This document shows positions 1 to 7,475 of a stretch of DNA of 11,529 bases, piece by piece; the stretch's first letter is position 1; every line of letters begins with the position of its first letter. This DNA comes from CAG-791 sp002392385 (GTDB taxonomy: Bacteria; Bacillota; Clostridia; Lachnospirales; Lachnospiraceae), in contig CAMOIU010000070.1 of assembly GCA_946616295.1 (NCBI GenBank), positions 1 through 11,529 on the forward strand, in the 5' to 3' direction. The notes beneath the pieces were generated by a model, which was given only the letters and a program-made list of their open reading frames with translations, did not search any database and was not told the DNA's origin. Both the position numbers and the translations under genes were made by a program.

Positions 1-1172
1 CCTATGAGAAGTTCGTTGCCTTCGCGGGCGCTCTGGAGCTGGCCATCGGCAACCCCATGTACCACTGGTCCAACTACGAGCTGAAGAAATATTTCGGCAT
101 CAACGAGCCTCTGACCGTTGATAACGCCAGGGAGATCTGGGACAAGACCAGCGACATGCTCCAGCATGATCCCAACCTCTCCGTCCGCGGCATCATCCGT
201 CAGTCCAACGTGAAGTACGTCGGCACCACCGATGACCCGATCGACACCCTGGAGTGGCACGAGAAGCTGGCTGAGATCAAGGATCTGGGCTTCATGGTCC
301 GTCCTTCCTTCCGTCCCGACAAGGCCATCAACATCACCAAGGCCGGCTGGAAGGATTACATCGGCAAGCTCGGCGCCAGCGTCGGCAGAGAGCTCACCAG
401 CGCGCAGGATGTCTGCGATGCCCTGAATGAGAGGATCGATTTCTTCAAGGCTCACGGCTGTGTCGCTTCCGACCACGGTATCGACTACATCATGTTCCGT
501 GAGGGCACCGACGAGCAGGCGGACGCGGCCTTCAAGAAGGCCATGGCCGGCGAGAAGCTCACCGTCGAAGAGGCGGAGATCTTCCAGACCAAGGTCCTCG
601 TCTCCCTCGCGAAGAAATATCACAAAGAAAACATCGTCATGGAGATCCACTACTCCTGCACGAGAGACAATAACAAGCGCATGTTCCGCATCGAGGGACC
701 GGACACCGGCTTCGACATGATCGCCAAGTCCACCTGCGGCGACCAGATGGCCCAGCTCTTCTCTCATCTCGATGAGACCAACGAGCTTCCCAAGACCATC
801 GTCTTCTCCCTGGATCACAACGACTTCAACCAGATCACGACCTGCCTCGGCTGCTTCCAGTCCGACGAAGTCCCCGGCAAGATGCAGCTCGGCGCCGCCT
901 GGTGGTTCCTGGATACCCGCGACGGCATGGAAGAGCAGCTCAGAGCCCTCGGCAACCTCGGCCTGCTCGGCACCTTCGTCGGCATGCTGACAGACTCCCG
1001 CTCCTTCCTCTCCTACACGAGACACGACTACTTCCGCAGGATCATGTGCAACGTGATCGGCCAGTGGGTCGAGGACGGCGAGTATCCGGATCACGACGCT
1101 TCCCTCAAGAAGATCGTCCAGGGTATCTGCTTCAACAACGCCAACCGTTACTTCGGTTTAAACATTCAGTAA
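1..1172 (+). CDS. uxaC: Glucuronate (uronate) isomerase, 5'-truncated by window edge
   Basis: UxaC interconverts D-glucuronate/D-fructuronate and D-galacturonate/D-tagaturonate, the first cytoplasmic step of hexuronate catabolism. The frame is open from base 3 and gives 389 visible residues. The family is about 465-470 aa, so roughly 75-80 N-terminal residues, including the usual N-terminal metal-binding histidines, lie upstream of the window. The ATG at 57 is internal: the codons before it read as normal UxaC sequence (ALELAIGNPMYHWSNYEL). Strongly conserved family blocks are present: GNPMYHW near the visible start, FSLDHNDFNQ, GAAWWFLDTRDGMEEQL and the signature MLTDSRSFLSYTRHDYFR near the C terminus. 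It is followed after 18 bases by uxaB in the same direction, so it is almost certainly cotranscribed. The promoter lies outside the window. Confidence 0.96.
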   Translation, partial: YEKFVAFAGALELAIGNPMYHWSNYELKKYFGINEPLTVDNAREIWDKTSDMLQHDPNLSVRGIIRQSNVKYVGTTDDPIDTLEWHEKLAEIKDLGFMVRPSFRPDKAINITKAGWKDYIGKLGASVGRELTSAQDVCDALNERIDFFKAHGCVASDHGIDYIMFREGTDEQADAAFKKAMAGEKLTVEEAEIFQTKVLVSLAKKYHKENIVMEIHYSCTRDNNKRMFRIEGPDTGFDMIAKSTCGDQMAQLFSHLDETNELPKTIVFSLDHNDFNQITTCLGCFQSDEVPGKMQLGAAWWFLDTRDGMEEQLRALGNLGLLGTFVGMLTDSRSFLSYTRHDYFRRIMCNVIGQWVEDGEYPDHDASLKKIVQGICFNNANRYFGLNIQ

Positions 1173-1190
1173 ATCGGGAAAGGAATCATC

Positions 1191-2687
1191 ATGGCACCTA
1201 AACTTAACTATGAAGTCCTGAAAAACACCGGCTACGACGGCTACATCCTGAAGGATGCGCCGGTCAAGGTCCTGCAGTTCGGCGAGGGCAACTTTCTCCG
1301 CGCGTTCGTGGACTACTGGTTCGATATGTCCAACGAACTGGCGGACTGGAACGGCAAGGTCGCCCTGGTGCAGCCCATCTCCATGGGTCTGACCAAGCTC
1401 ATCAACGAGCAGGAAGGTCTGTACACCCTGTATCTCCGCGGCAGCAAGAACGGCGAGAAGATCGACCGCAAGCGCGTGATCTCCGTCGTGGACGCCTGCT
1501 ACAATCCGCATGTTGCCGAGGATTGGGCCAAAGTCATCGAGATCGCCAAGAGCGACGACCTCGAGTACATCGCCTCCAACACCACCGAGGCCGGTATCGT
1601 CTATGACGGTTCCTGCACTCCGGACCAGCTGCCGCCGACTTCCTTCCCCGCGAAGCTGACCGTGCTCCTGCACGAGCGCTTCCAGGCGGGCAAGAAGGGT
1701 GTCGTCATCCTCTCCTGCGAGCTGATCGACAACAACGGCAAGGAGCTCGAGAAGTGCTGCGTACAGCACGCGAAGGACTGGGGCTATGGCGAGGACTTCA
1801 TCGCATGGCTGCAGAATGACTGCCTGTTCTGCTCCACGCTCGTGGACCGCATCGTTCCCGGCCGCATCCGCGACGCGCAGGAAGTTGCCCGTCTGACGGA
1901 AGAGAACGGCTACGACGATCCGCTTCTGGACGTCGGCGAAGTCTTCGGCGTGTGGTACATCGAAGGTCCCGCCTGGCTTGAGGAGAAGCTTCCCTTCAAG
2001 AAGGCCGGTCTCAACGTCCACGTCGTTCCGGAAGTCGCTCCCTACAAGAAGAGAAAGGTCCGCATCCTGAACGGTGCGCACACCGGTTTTGTCCCGGGTG
2101 CTTATCTTGCGGGTCAGGACATCGTCCGCGACTGCATGCACGACGACACCATCCGCGGCTTCATGAACAAGATGCTCTACGACGAGATCATCCCCTGCCT
2201 GCCTCTGGACAAGGAAGACTGCAAGAACTTCGCGGCGGCTGTCTATGACAGATTCAACAATCCTTTCGTGGATCACCAGCTGATGAGCATCACCCTGAAC
2301 TCCACCTCCAAGTGGAAAGCCAGGAACATGCCCTCCTTCCTCGAGTACATCGAGAAGTTCGGCGAGCTGCCGAAGGCCCTGACCATGAGCCTTGCCGCCT
2401 ACATCGCCTTCTATTCGAACGACATTCAGCGCCGCGAGCCCGACGGCCTCGTCTGCAAGAGACCTGCCGGCAACGAGTACAAGATCCAGGACGACGCCTG
2501 GGCACTGGATTTCTTCTATGCACACAAGGATGACAGCGCCGCTGACCTCGTGAAGGCGGTTCTGGGCAACAAGCAGATGTGGGACCAGGATCTGAATGAG
2601 ATCCCCAACCTCACCGAGACCGTCACCAAGGATCTCGAGCTGATCCGCGACAAGGGCGTGCTCGCTGCTTACGCTTCTGTCCTGTAA
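1191..2687 (+). CDS. uxaB: Tagaturonate reductase (altronate oxidoreductase)
   Basis: UxaB reduces D-tagaturonate to D-altronate with NADH and belongs to the mannitol dehydrogenase (polyol long-chain dehydrogenase) family. The protein has 498 aa; E. coli UxaB is about 483. The N-terminal Rossmann part carries the family nucleotide-binding signature VLQFGEGNFLRAF (residues 27-39, G31/G33/F35). The C-terminal domain has the family catalytic set with correct spacing: K289, R291, N294 and H297 in KVRILNGAH. The ATG at 1191 has an AAAGGA ribosome binding site at 1179-1184, six bases upstream. It lies 18 bases after uxaC and ends in tandem stops (TAA, then TAA and TGA immediately after). A fructuronate reductase (UxuB) role is the main alternative, since the families are related. 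The LQFGEGNFLRAF form and the presence of uxaA rather than uxuA next door favour UxaB. Confidence 0.93.
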   Translation: MAPKLNYEVLKNTGYDGYILKDAPVKVLQFGEGNFLRAFVDYWFDMSNELADWNGKVALVQPISMGLTKLINEQEGLYTLYLRGSKNGEKIDRKRVISVVDACYNPHVAEDWAKVIEIAKSDDLEYIASNTTEAGIVYDGSCTPDQLPPTSFPAKLTVLLHERFQAGKKGVVILSCELIDNNGKELEKCCVQHAKDWGYGEDFIAWLQNDCLFCSTLVDRIVPGRIRDAQEVARLTEENGYDDPLLDVGEVFGVWYIEGPAWLEEKLPFKKAGLNVHVVPEVAPYKKRKVRILNGAHTGFVPGAYLAGQDIVRDCMHDDTIRGFMNKMLYDEIIPCLPLDKEDCKNFAAAVYDRFNNPFVDHQLMSITLNSTSKWKARNMPSFLEYIEKFGELPKALTMSLAAYIAFYSNDIQRREPDGLVCKRPAGNEYKIQDDAWALDFFYAHKDDSAADLVKAVLGNKQMWDQDLNEIPNLTETVTKDLELIRDKGVLAAYASVL

Positions 2688-2693
2688 TAATGA

Positions 2694-2734
2694 CTGCAGC
2701 TCACACAGGGGACGGTTCTCTGTGTGAGCTGCAG
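2694..2734 (+). repeat. Palindromic repeat copy 1 (REP-like, forward)
   Basis: A 14-base arm CTGCAGCTCACACA (2694-2707) is matched perfectly by its reverse complement at 2721-2734. The 13-base centre GGGGACGGTTCTC can add G-C, G-U and A-U pairs, leaving a 3-base loop. The 31-base core at 2699-2729 recurs as an exact reverse complement at 2753-2783 and in a near-identical form at 11471-11499. It begins six bases after the uxaB stop codon. I recall GGGGACGGTTCTC-centred palindromes as common intergenic repeats in Clostridia and other phyla, but could not verify this here. Confidence 0.9.
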
Positions 2735-2749
2735 AATGAATGCCCTTGG

Positions 2750-2786
2750 CAGGCTCACACAGAGAACCGTCCCCTGTGTGAGCCTG
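2750..2786 (-). repeat. Palindromic repeat copy 2 (REP-like, inverted)
   Basis: A 12-base arm CAGGCTCACACA (2750-2761) pairs perfectly with 2775-2786. The centre GAGAACCGTCCCC is the reverse complement of the centre of copy 1. The 31-base core 2753-2783 is the exact reverse complement of 2699-2729, separated by 23 unrelated bases, so the two copies form a head-to-head doublet. Outer flanks differ between the copies (CTGCAG versus CAGG), but in each copy the flanks are themselves palindromic. Confidence 0.9.
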
Positions 2787-2820
2787 TTTGCCGCCTTGAC
2801 TGGCGGCGGAAAGGATTCTT

Positions 2821-4302
2821 ATGAGACTGATCCATATCCATCCCTCGGACAATGTCGCAGTCGCGCTGCAGCCGATCGCGAAGGGGGAGACGCTCACGGT
2901 CGACGGCATCACCGTCACCGCCTCCGAAGATATCACACGCGGCCACAAGATCGCGCTCACCGACATCGCGGAGGGCGGCGAGATCATCAAGTACGGCAAC
3001 TGCATCGCCATCGCCAAGGCGCCCATCACCAAGGGCAGCTGGGTCCACACCCACAACGTGCGCACCGGCCTTTCCGAGAATGCCGACTACTACTATGATC
3101 ACAAGGTCTATGACCTTCCGCATCCTGCTCCCCGCACCTTCATGGGCTACCGCAGGAAGGACGGCCGCGCGGCCATCCGCAACGAGCTCTGGATCATCCC
3201 CATCGTCGGCTGCGTCAACGGCATCGCCAAGCAGCTCGTCGAGCAGAACCAGCATCTGGTCAAGGGCAGCATCGACGGTCTCTATTCCTTCGGCCATCCC
3301 TTCGGCTGCTCCCAGCTGGGCGACGACCTGGCCCAGACCAAAAAGCTCCTCACCGCGCTGGTCCGCCATCCCAATGCCGGCGGCGTCCTCTGTTTGGGTC
3401 TCGGCTGCGAGAACCTGGTCCTCGACATGTTCAAGGAGGCCCTGGGCGAGTACGATCCCGACCGCGTGAAGTTCCTCATCTGCCAGGAAGTGGAGGATGA
3501 GCTGGAAGCCGGTTCCGAGCTCCTGGCGCAGCTCGCTGAGTACGCCGGCCAGTTCCACCGCGAAGAGCTTCCCGCCTCCGAGCTTGTCATCGGCATGAAG
3601 TGCGGCGGCTCCGACGGTCTCTCCGGCATCACCGCCAACCCGACCGTCGGCCGCTTCTCCGACCGTCTCATCGCTCTGGGCGGCTCCACCGTCCTGACCG
3701 AGGTCCCCGAGATGTTCGGCGCCGAGAACATCCTCTTCTCCCGCTGCGAGAACACGGAAGTCTTCAACAAGGCTGTCGACATGGTCAACGACTTCAAGCA
3801 GTACTTCGTCTCTCACGGCCAGGTGGTCTATGAGAACCCCAGCCCCGGCAACAAGGCTGGCGGCATCACCACCCTGGAAGACAAGTCCTGCGGCTGCGTC
3901 CAGAAGGGCGGCAGCGCACAGATCGTCGATGTCCTCCGCTATGCGGAGCCTGTCACCAAGAAGGGCCTGAACGTCCTGTCCGGTCCCGGCAACGACCTGG
4001 TCAGCGCCACCGACCTCACGGCCGCCGGCGCCCACATGATCCTCTTCACCACCGGCCGCGGCACGCCCTTCGGCGCTCCCGCTCCGACCATGAAGATCTC
4101 CACCAACACCCCTCTCTATGAGAAGAAGGGCGCCTGGATCGACTTCAACGCCGGCACCGTCGCGGAAGGCAAGGAGACCCTGGATGAGGCGGGCGACCGC
4201 CTCCTCGACTACGTCCTGAAAGTCGCCAGCGGCGAAAAGGTCAACGCCGAGAAGCACGGCATCCGCGAGATCTCCATCTTCAAGGATGGCGTGGTGCTGT
4301 AA
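2821..4302 (+). CDS. uxaA: Altronate dehydratase
   Basis: UxaA dehydrates D-altronate to 2-keto-3-deoxygluconate and is an iron-dependent member of the UxaA/GarD family. The protein has 493 aa, matching the full-length two-domain form (E. coli UxaA is 495). An N-terminal SAF domain spans about residues 10-88. The D-galactarate/altronate dehydratase region follows from about residue 105, starting with GYRRKDGRAAIRNELW. Conserved blocks include CLGLGCENLV, GMKCGGSDGLSGITANP, EVPEMFGAENIL, LEDKSCGCVQKGG and TTGRGTPFGAPAPTMKISTN. The cysteines in these blocks are candidate metal ligands. The ATG at 2821 has AAAGGA five bases upstream. It is last in the uxaCBA order and is followed by an intrinsic terminator. 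Galactarate dehydratase is the alternative within the family, but the uxaC-uxaB context settles it. Confidence 0.94.
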   Translation: MRLIHIHPSDNVAVALQPIAKGETLTVDGITVTASEDITRGHKIALTDIAEGGEIIKYGNCIAIAKAPITKGSWVHTHNVRTGLSENADYYYDHKVYDLPHPAPRTFMGYRRKDGRAAIRNELWIIPIVGCVNGIAKQLVEQNQHLVKGSIDGLYSFGHPFGCSQLGDDLAQTKKLLTALVRHPNAGGVLCLGLGCENLVLDMFKEALGEYDPDRVKFLICQEVEDELEAGSELLAQLAEYAGQFHREELPASELVIGMKCGGSDGLSGITANPTVGRFSDRLIALGGSTVLTEVPEMFGAENILFSRCENTEVFNKAVDMVNDFKQYFVSHGQVVYENPSPGNKAGGITTLEDKSCGCVQKGGSAQIVDVLRYAEPVTKKGLNVLSGPGNDLVSATDLTAAGAHMILFTTGRGTPFGAPAPTMKISTNTPLYEKKGAWIDFNAGTVAEGKETLDEAGDRLLDYVLKVASGEKVNAEKHGIREISIFKDGVVL

Positions 4303-4312
4303 TGGATGAATT

Positions 4313-4330
4313 CTTATAAGGCCTTATGAG
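4313..4330. repeat. Short palindrome after uxaA
   Basis: ATAAGGCCTTAT (4316-4327) is a perfect 12-base palindrome that extends outward by CTT/GAG with one T-G mismatch. It lies 10 bases after the uxaA stop and just before the terminator. It has no loop, so it is a protein-site-like dyad rather than a good RNA hairpin. Its function is unknown and it may be chance. Confidence 0.3.
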
Positions 4331-4346
4331 GCTGGACGAAAGCAGA

Positions 4347-4385
4347 GCGGCAGAGATGATCTGCCGCCCTGTTTTTGTCCTTTTT
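4347..4385 (+). terminator. Rho-independent terminator of the uxaCBA operon
   Basis: An 8-bp perfect stem GCGGCAGA (4347-4354) / TCTGCCGC (4360-4367) with a GATGA loop is followed by CCTGTTTTTGTCCTTTTTCT. This is a classical intrinsic terminator on the + strand. On the - strand the stem is followed only by a weak T-run, so it would be a poorer terminator for the convergent aldo/keto reductase gene. Confidence 0.88.
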
Positions 4386-4403
4386 CTTATTTTACTGGCC
4401 GGA

Positions 4404-4425
4404 AGACGATATCGGTCAATCGTCT
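4404..4425 (-). repeat. Inverted repeat at the end of the aldo/keto reductase gene
   Basis: AGACGAT (4404-4410) and ATCGTCT (4419-4425) are perfect 7-bp arms around an 8-base loop, overlapping the - strand TGA stop at 4425-4427. No T-tract follows on the - strand. It could stabilise the 3' end of the reductase mRNA or act as a weak terminator together with the stem at 4347-4367. Confidence 0.4.
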
Positions 4426-5549
4426 CACCCCTCCAGCGCTTCACTTGCCTCCTGCATGCGCTCGGAGATCAGGATGTGCTGCGGACATACCGCCTCGCAG
4501 CTGCGGCAGCCGATGCATTCGGAGGCCCTGCCAAAGCCCTGGGCCACGATCTCCTCGTACTGGGCCTTCTCGTCAGCCGCGCCGCTCTCTTCATGGAGTC
4601 TGGCCAGGTTGTAGAGGGCAAAATACCGGGGGATCGACAGGTTCATGGGGCAGGTGTTCTCCTCGACGCAGTAGCGGCAGCCGGTGCAGGGGACAGCGAT
4701 ATTGCCCTTGATCATGGCCGCGGCGCGCTCGAGGACCTTCAGCTCCTCCTCGGTCAGGGGCTCCATGTCCTTCATAAAGCCGACATTCTCCCTGACCTGG
4801 TCCAGGGTGCTCATGCCGGACAGGACGATCTCCACACCGGGAAGGCTGGCGGCGAACCGCAGGGCCCAGGAGGCGGGACTCCAGTCGGGGTGGACGCTGT
4901 GCAGCAGCTCTCTGACCGGATCCGGCACATTGGCCAGGGTACCGCCCTTCACCGGCTCCATGACGATGACCGGCTTACCGTGCTTCATGCAGACCTCATA
5001 GCACTTGCGGCTCTGCACATCATCGCTCTCCCAGTCAAGATAATTGATCTGGAGCTGGACGAACTCGAAGTAAGGACATTCTGTCAGGACCTTGTCCAGG
5101 AAGTCTGCCGTATCATGGCAGGAGAAGCCCAGCCGGCGGATCTCTCCGGCGTCCTTTTTCTCCTGCAGGAAGGAGAGCATGTCGTATTCCTTGGCCTTCT
5201 CGTAGTTCTCATACTCCATGTTGTGCATGAGATAGTAGTCAAAATACTCCACGCCCAGCTTCTGCTTCTGGGCCTCAAAGGTCTGTACGCCCTCCTCATG
5301 GGAATGGATCATGAAAACGGGCATCTTGCTGGCGATGGTGAAGCGGTCTCTGGGATAACGGCTCACAACCACCTTGCCCACGGTGGGCTCGCTCATGAAT
5401 TTATGATACATCCAGGCCGTATCGCAGTAGGTGAAGCCTGCCTGAAAGAAGGCATCCACCATCTCCTCTGTCCTGGGAATATCGATCGATGTCTGGTCAT
5501 CGGGATCTGTCAGCGGTAATCTCATGAATCCGAAACCGAGTTTATTCAC
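4425..5549 (-). CDS. Aldo/keto reductase with two C-terminal 4Fe-4S motifs
   Basis: A predicted cytoplasmic NAD(P)H- or ferredoxin-linked carbonyl oxidoreductase of the aldo/keto reductase superfamily (Fe-S-containing COG1453-like type), 374 aa. The barrel begins directly with NKLGFGFMRLPL. The catalytic tetrad is visible as D43 and Y48 (CDTAWMY), K75 (ASKMP) and H109 (YLMHN). The C terminus has CTGCRYCVEENTCP (C288, C291, C294, C300) and CIGCRSCEAVCP (C345, C348, C351, C355), enough for two 4Fe-4S clusters. I chose the GTG at 5549 because AAGGAGG (5557-5563) sits seven bases upstream and homologues start at this point. The open frame extends to 5639 but that stretch overlaps the methyltransferase gene and is not conserved-looking. 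It is the last gene of a three-gene unit, 50 bases after the methyltransferase stop. The substrate is unknown. Confidence 0.9.
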   Translation of the reverse strand: MNKLGFGFMRLPLTDPDDQTSIDIPRTEEMVDAFFQAGFTYCDTAWMYHKFMSEPTVGKVVVSRYPRDRFTIASKMPVFMIHSHEEGVQTFEAQKQKLGVEYFDYYLMHNMEYENYEKAKEYDMLSFLQEKKDAGEIRRLGFSCHDTADFLDKVLTECPYFEFVQLQINYLDWESDDVQSRKCYEVCMKHGKPVIVMEPVKGGTLANVPDPVRELLHSVHPDWSPASWALRFAASLPGVEIVLSGMSTLDQVRENVGFMKDMEPLTEEELKVLERAAAMIKGNIAVPCTGCRYCVEENTCPMNLSIPRYFALYNLARLHEESGAADEKAQYEEIVAQGFGRASECIGCRSCEAVCPQHILISERMQEASEALEG

Positions 5550-5599
5550 TGTATTTCCTCCTTCTGTGAAACCTGGAAATCTGTCTGTTTCAGTATAGG

Positions 5600-6244
5600 T
5601 CATTTCTCCTGCTCCGCGCAATCCTCGGTTCCGTTCCATGCCTGGATCTCAAATACCAGGATCCGCTCCCGTCTGCCGGCCTGTTCGAAGAGGTCCATAC
5701 AGTCGATCTCGTCCACGAAGGCCAGCTCCGGCGTCATCATGAGACGGCCGACGTACTCGTCCTCCGGATAGTAGAAGAAAAGGTACATCTCGCGGGGGGC
5801 TTCATACCAGGCATCCAGGATCCTGTCCAGGACCACCCGCAGGATCTTTTCGGAAAAGGGATTGAAGAAATAGAAACGGTTTTCATCCGTCACTTCATAG
5901 GTGAGGGCGTCCTCCTGAAGGAAACGGATCCGGCCGTCCCCGCCGGCCCTCCTTATGCCCCGGAAAGCGGTGAGATTCTTCCTTGCTGCGGCGATCATAT
6001 CCTCATCATAATCGATCCCCGTCGCCCGGCAGCCGGTCACCGCGTTCAGAAAGAAGGACACCCTGCCCTTGCCGCAGCCGTAGTCGACAAGATGGTCCTC
6101 CGGTCCGATATATCCGCTCTCTGTCAGGCGTTCCAGAACACAGTAATCGGTGGGTTCGTAGGGATAATGGTCTCCGTCCTGGGCATGGTCCTCGCGGCCG
6201 CAGGTGTCGATATGCAGTTTTCTGTCCCACTCACGGTCCGTCAA
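5600..6244 (-). CDS. Class I SAM-dependent methyltransferase
   Basis: A 214-aa protein with a Rossmann-type methyltransferase fold. Motif I is LVDYGCGKGRV (glycine loop D54-G60), the acidic end of strand 2 is D78 in GIDYD, a motif III-like QEDAL lies near residue 112, and a motif IV-like NPF is at 128-130. It begins TDREWDRKLHIDTCG, followed by YPYEPTDYCVLERL. No ATG is available near this point. TTG at 6244 has AAGGGAG eight bases upstream and is the preferred start; the adjacent TTG at 6247 is the alternative. Upstream in-frame codons run into the DUF362 gene and are rejected. It begins 25 bases after the DUF362 stop, so it is probably translated from the same transcript. The NPF triad hints at an N-methyltransferase-like site, but the substrate cannot be deduced. 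Confidence 0.85.
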   Translation of the reverse strand: MTDREWDRKLHIDTCGREDHAQDGDHYPYEPTDYCVLERLTESGYIGPEDHLVDYGCGKGRVSFFLNAVTGCRATGIDYDEDMIAAARKNLTAFRGIRRAGGDGRIRFLQEDALTYEVTDENRFYFFNPFSEKILRVVLDRILDAWYEAPREMYLFFYYPEDEYVGRLMMTPELAFVDEIDCMDLFEQAGRRERILVFEIQAWNGTEDCAEQEK

Positions 6245-6269
6245 CAAAAATGCTCCCTTCTGACCGGCC

Positions 6270-7439
6270 TCAGTCAGCGCCTTCCAGGATGTACTTTCTG
6301 AGACCCTCATAGATCTTGTCCGAAGAGGGCGGGCATCCCATGATGCAGACGTCAAAATCCTTCGTGCACCGGCCCACGCCGAGCCTTCCCGTCCGGCCCT
6401 GCATGCCCTGGCCGATCCCGATCTGGGTGTCCAGCTGGTCCAGAAGTCCCTCTTCCTCCAGCCGGATCAGGGCGCCGGTCAGGTTCGCGTAGCAGGCGCT
6501 GCAGGAGTCCACCTCCTCCACGGCGTAGGCGACGTCCAGCACGCGCCGGCTGCGGGGGAGCTCTTCATCCGCTTCCAGGTCCGCCTGTACCGCTGCGCCG
6601 GCTGGCACTCCGTTAGCGGTCCCCCTGCCCACGTGCAGGATCTCCGCCTGCGAGAGGTCCGTCGTCCCGATCCCCAGCTGCTCCGCCATCCGCACGTAGG
6701 GCACGTCATCCGGCGTATAGCCCATGAGATGGCAGGCGTAGCTGTCGACCAGCACCGGATCCAGGGCTGCCATCACGCAGTTGCGCACCACGGGATTGCC
6801 GCCCTCCTCGAAGTCCAGGTCGCCGCAGATGTGGTCCACGACGATAAAATCCTGCCGGATCCCCTTCTGCAGATGCGCGATGGGCTTGTGGAGGCCCATT
6901 CTGTGGAAGCGGCTCTTCTCCGGATTGGGCAGCAGGCCTTTCAGGTTCTTGAGGGCACAGGTCATGAGCGTCTGGCAATGGCCCTTCATGACGGGCACGT
7001 TGATGAGATAATCGATCCGGTCTACGACATCGGTGATCTTGAGCCGCATCCCGCCGCAGTCGACCTCGTGGGAGCGCTCCTTCTGCGTGTCCACGAAAGG
7101 CACGCCGTACTTCTCGCAGAGCTGCCGGTAGCCGCAGTATTCATAGGCTTCCGCCGTGCGGTCGCCGACCCAGGAGCCTTCCGCGATCAGGAGGTTATGA
7201 AATCCCTCCTTCTGCAGATATTCAATGATCCCGGCCACCACCTCGGTGTGGGTCGTGCCTCCGAATTCCGCCGGGGAGGGGACGACGAGGTTGGGCTTGA
7301 TGCCGATATAGGCGCACTCAGCCCGATCCCCGCATTTCGCGCGGATCGCCCCCGCCAGATCGGCCGCATCCAGAAGCCGCCGTGTCATCTCTTTATAGTC
7401 GGTCCCGTAGATCTTCAGGATCTGGTTTCTCCGGATCAT
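6270..7439 (-). CDS. DUF362 domain-containing protein
   Basis: A 389-aa protein of the DUF362 family, whose biochemical role is not established. Hallmarks are IGIKPNLV (K48), GTTHTEVVAGII (about 61-72) and the block VPVMKGHCQTLMTCALKNLK with LLPNPEKSRFHRMGLHKP after it (about 148-186). The usual ferredoxin-like CxxCxxCxxxCP of some DUF362 proteins is absent. The C-terminal region instead has C313-x2-C316 (CSACYANLTGAL) and C358, C365, C369 (CTKDFDVCIMGCPP), which could bind a metal or cluster. No signal peptide or membrane segment is seen. The ATG at 7439 has GGGAGGAG upstream and an extended -10 at 7476-7484. It leads the operon with the methyltransferase and the Fe-S aldo/keto reductase, which suggests a redox or cofactor-related task (inference). 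Confidence 0.88.
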   Translation of the reverse strand: MIRRNQILKIYGTDYKEMTRRLLDAADLAGAIRAKCGDRAECAYIGIKPNLVVPSPAEFGGTTHTEVVAGIIEYLQKEGFHNLLIAEGSWVGDRTAEAYEYCGYRQLCEKYGVPFVDTQKERSHEVDCGGMRLKITDVVDRIDYLINVPVMKGHCQTLMTCALKNLKGLLPNPEKSRFHRMGLHKPIAHLQKGIRQDFIVVDHICGDLDFEEGGNPVVRNCVMAALDPVLVDSYACHLMGYTPDDVPYVRMAEQLGIGTTDLSQAEILHVGRGTANGVPAGAAVQADLEADEELPRSRRVLDVAYAVEEVDSCSACYANLTGALIRLEEEGLLDQLDTQIGIGQGMQGRTGRLGVGRCTKDFDVCIMGCPPSSDKIYEGLRKYILEGAD

Positions 7440-7475
7440 CTTGCGGATCTCCTCCCTCTGTTCATCTTGAGAAGC

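Larger units (their letters stand above)
2688..2820 (+). other. uxaB-uxaA intergenic spacer filled by inverted repeat pair
   Basis: This 133-base gap inside an otherwise tightly packed operon (uxaC-uxaB gap: 18 bases) is occupied mostly by two palindromes described separately. The remainder is a short leader with the uxaA ribosome binding site AAAGGA at 2810-2815. I see no promoter with a good -10/-35 pair and no T-tract after either palindrome, so simple intrinsic termination is not supported. The structure is more likely a transposable repeat that now shapes mRNA processing or stability. Confidence 0.7.

Noticed and set aside
2694..2786. Intrinsic terminator or CRISPR-like repeat at the uxaB-uxaA gap
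   Set aside because: Neither palindrome has a following T-tract, and two inverted copies with one 23-base gap are not a CRISPR array (no direct repeats or regular spacers).
1158..3065. A 635-codon open frame on the - strand across uxaB
   Set aside because: It lies antisense to uxaB, crosses both palindromic repeats, and has the Val/Leu/Ala/Asp-rich composition typical of the complement of GC-rich coding DNA. uxaB is unambiguous.
2755..4257. A 500-codon open frame on the - strand across uxaA
   Set aside because: It is the complementary frame of uxaA, with low-complexity Gly/Ala/Asp/Val content and no recognisable motif. Its length is explained by high GC.
4326..5519. A 397-codon open frame on the + strand opposite the aldo/keto reductase
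   Set aside because: It is antisense to a gene with clear catalytic and Fe-S motifs, and its start lies inside the uxaA terminator.
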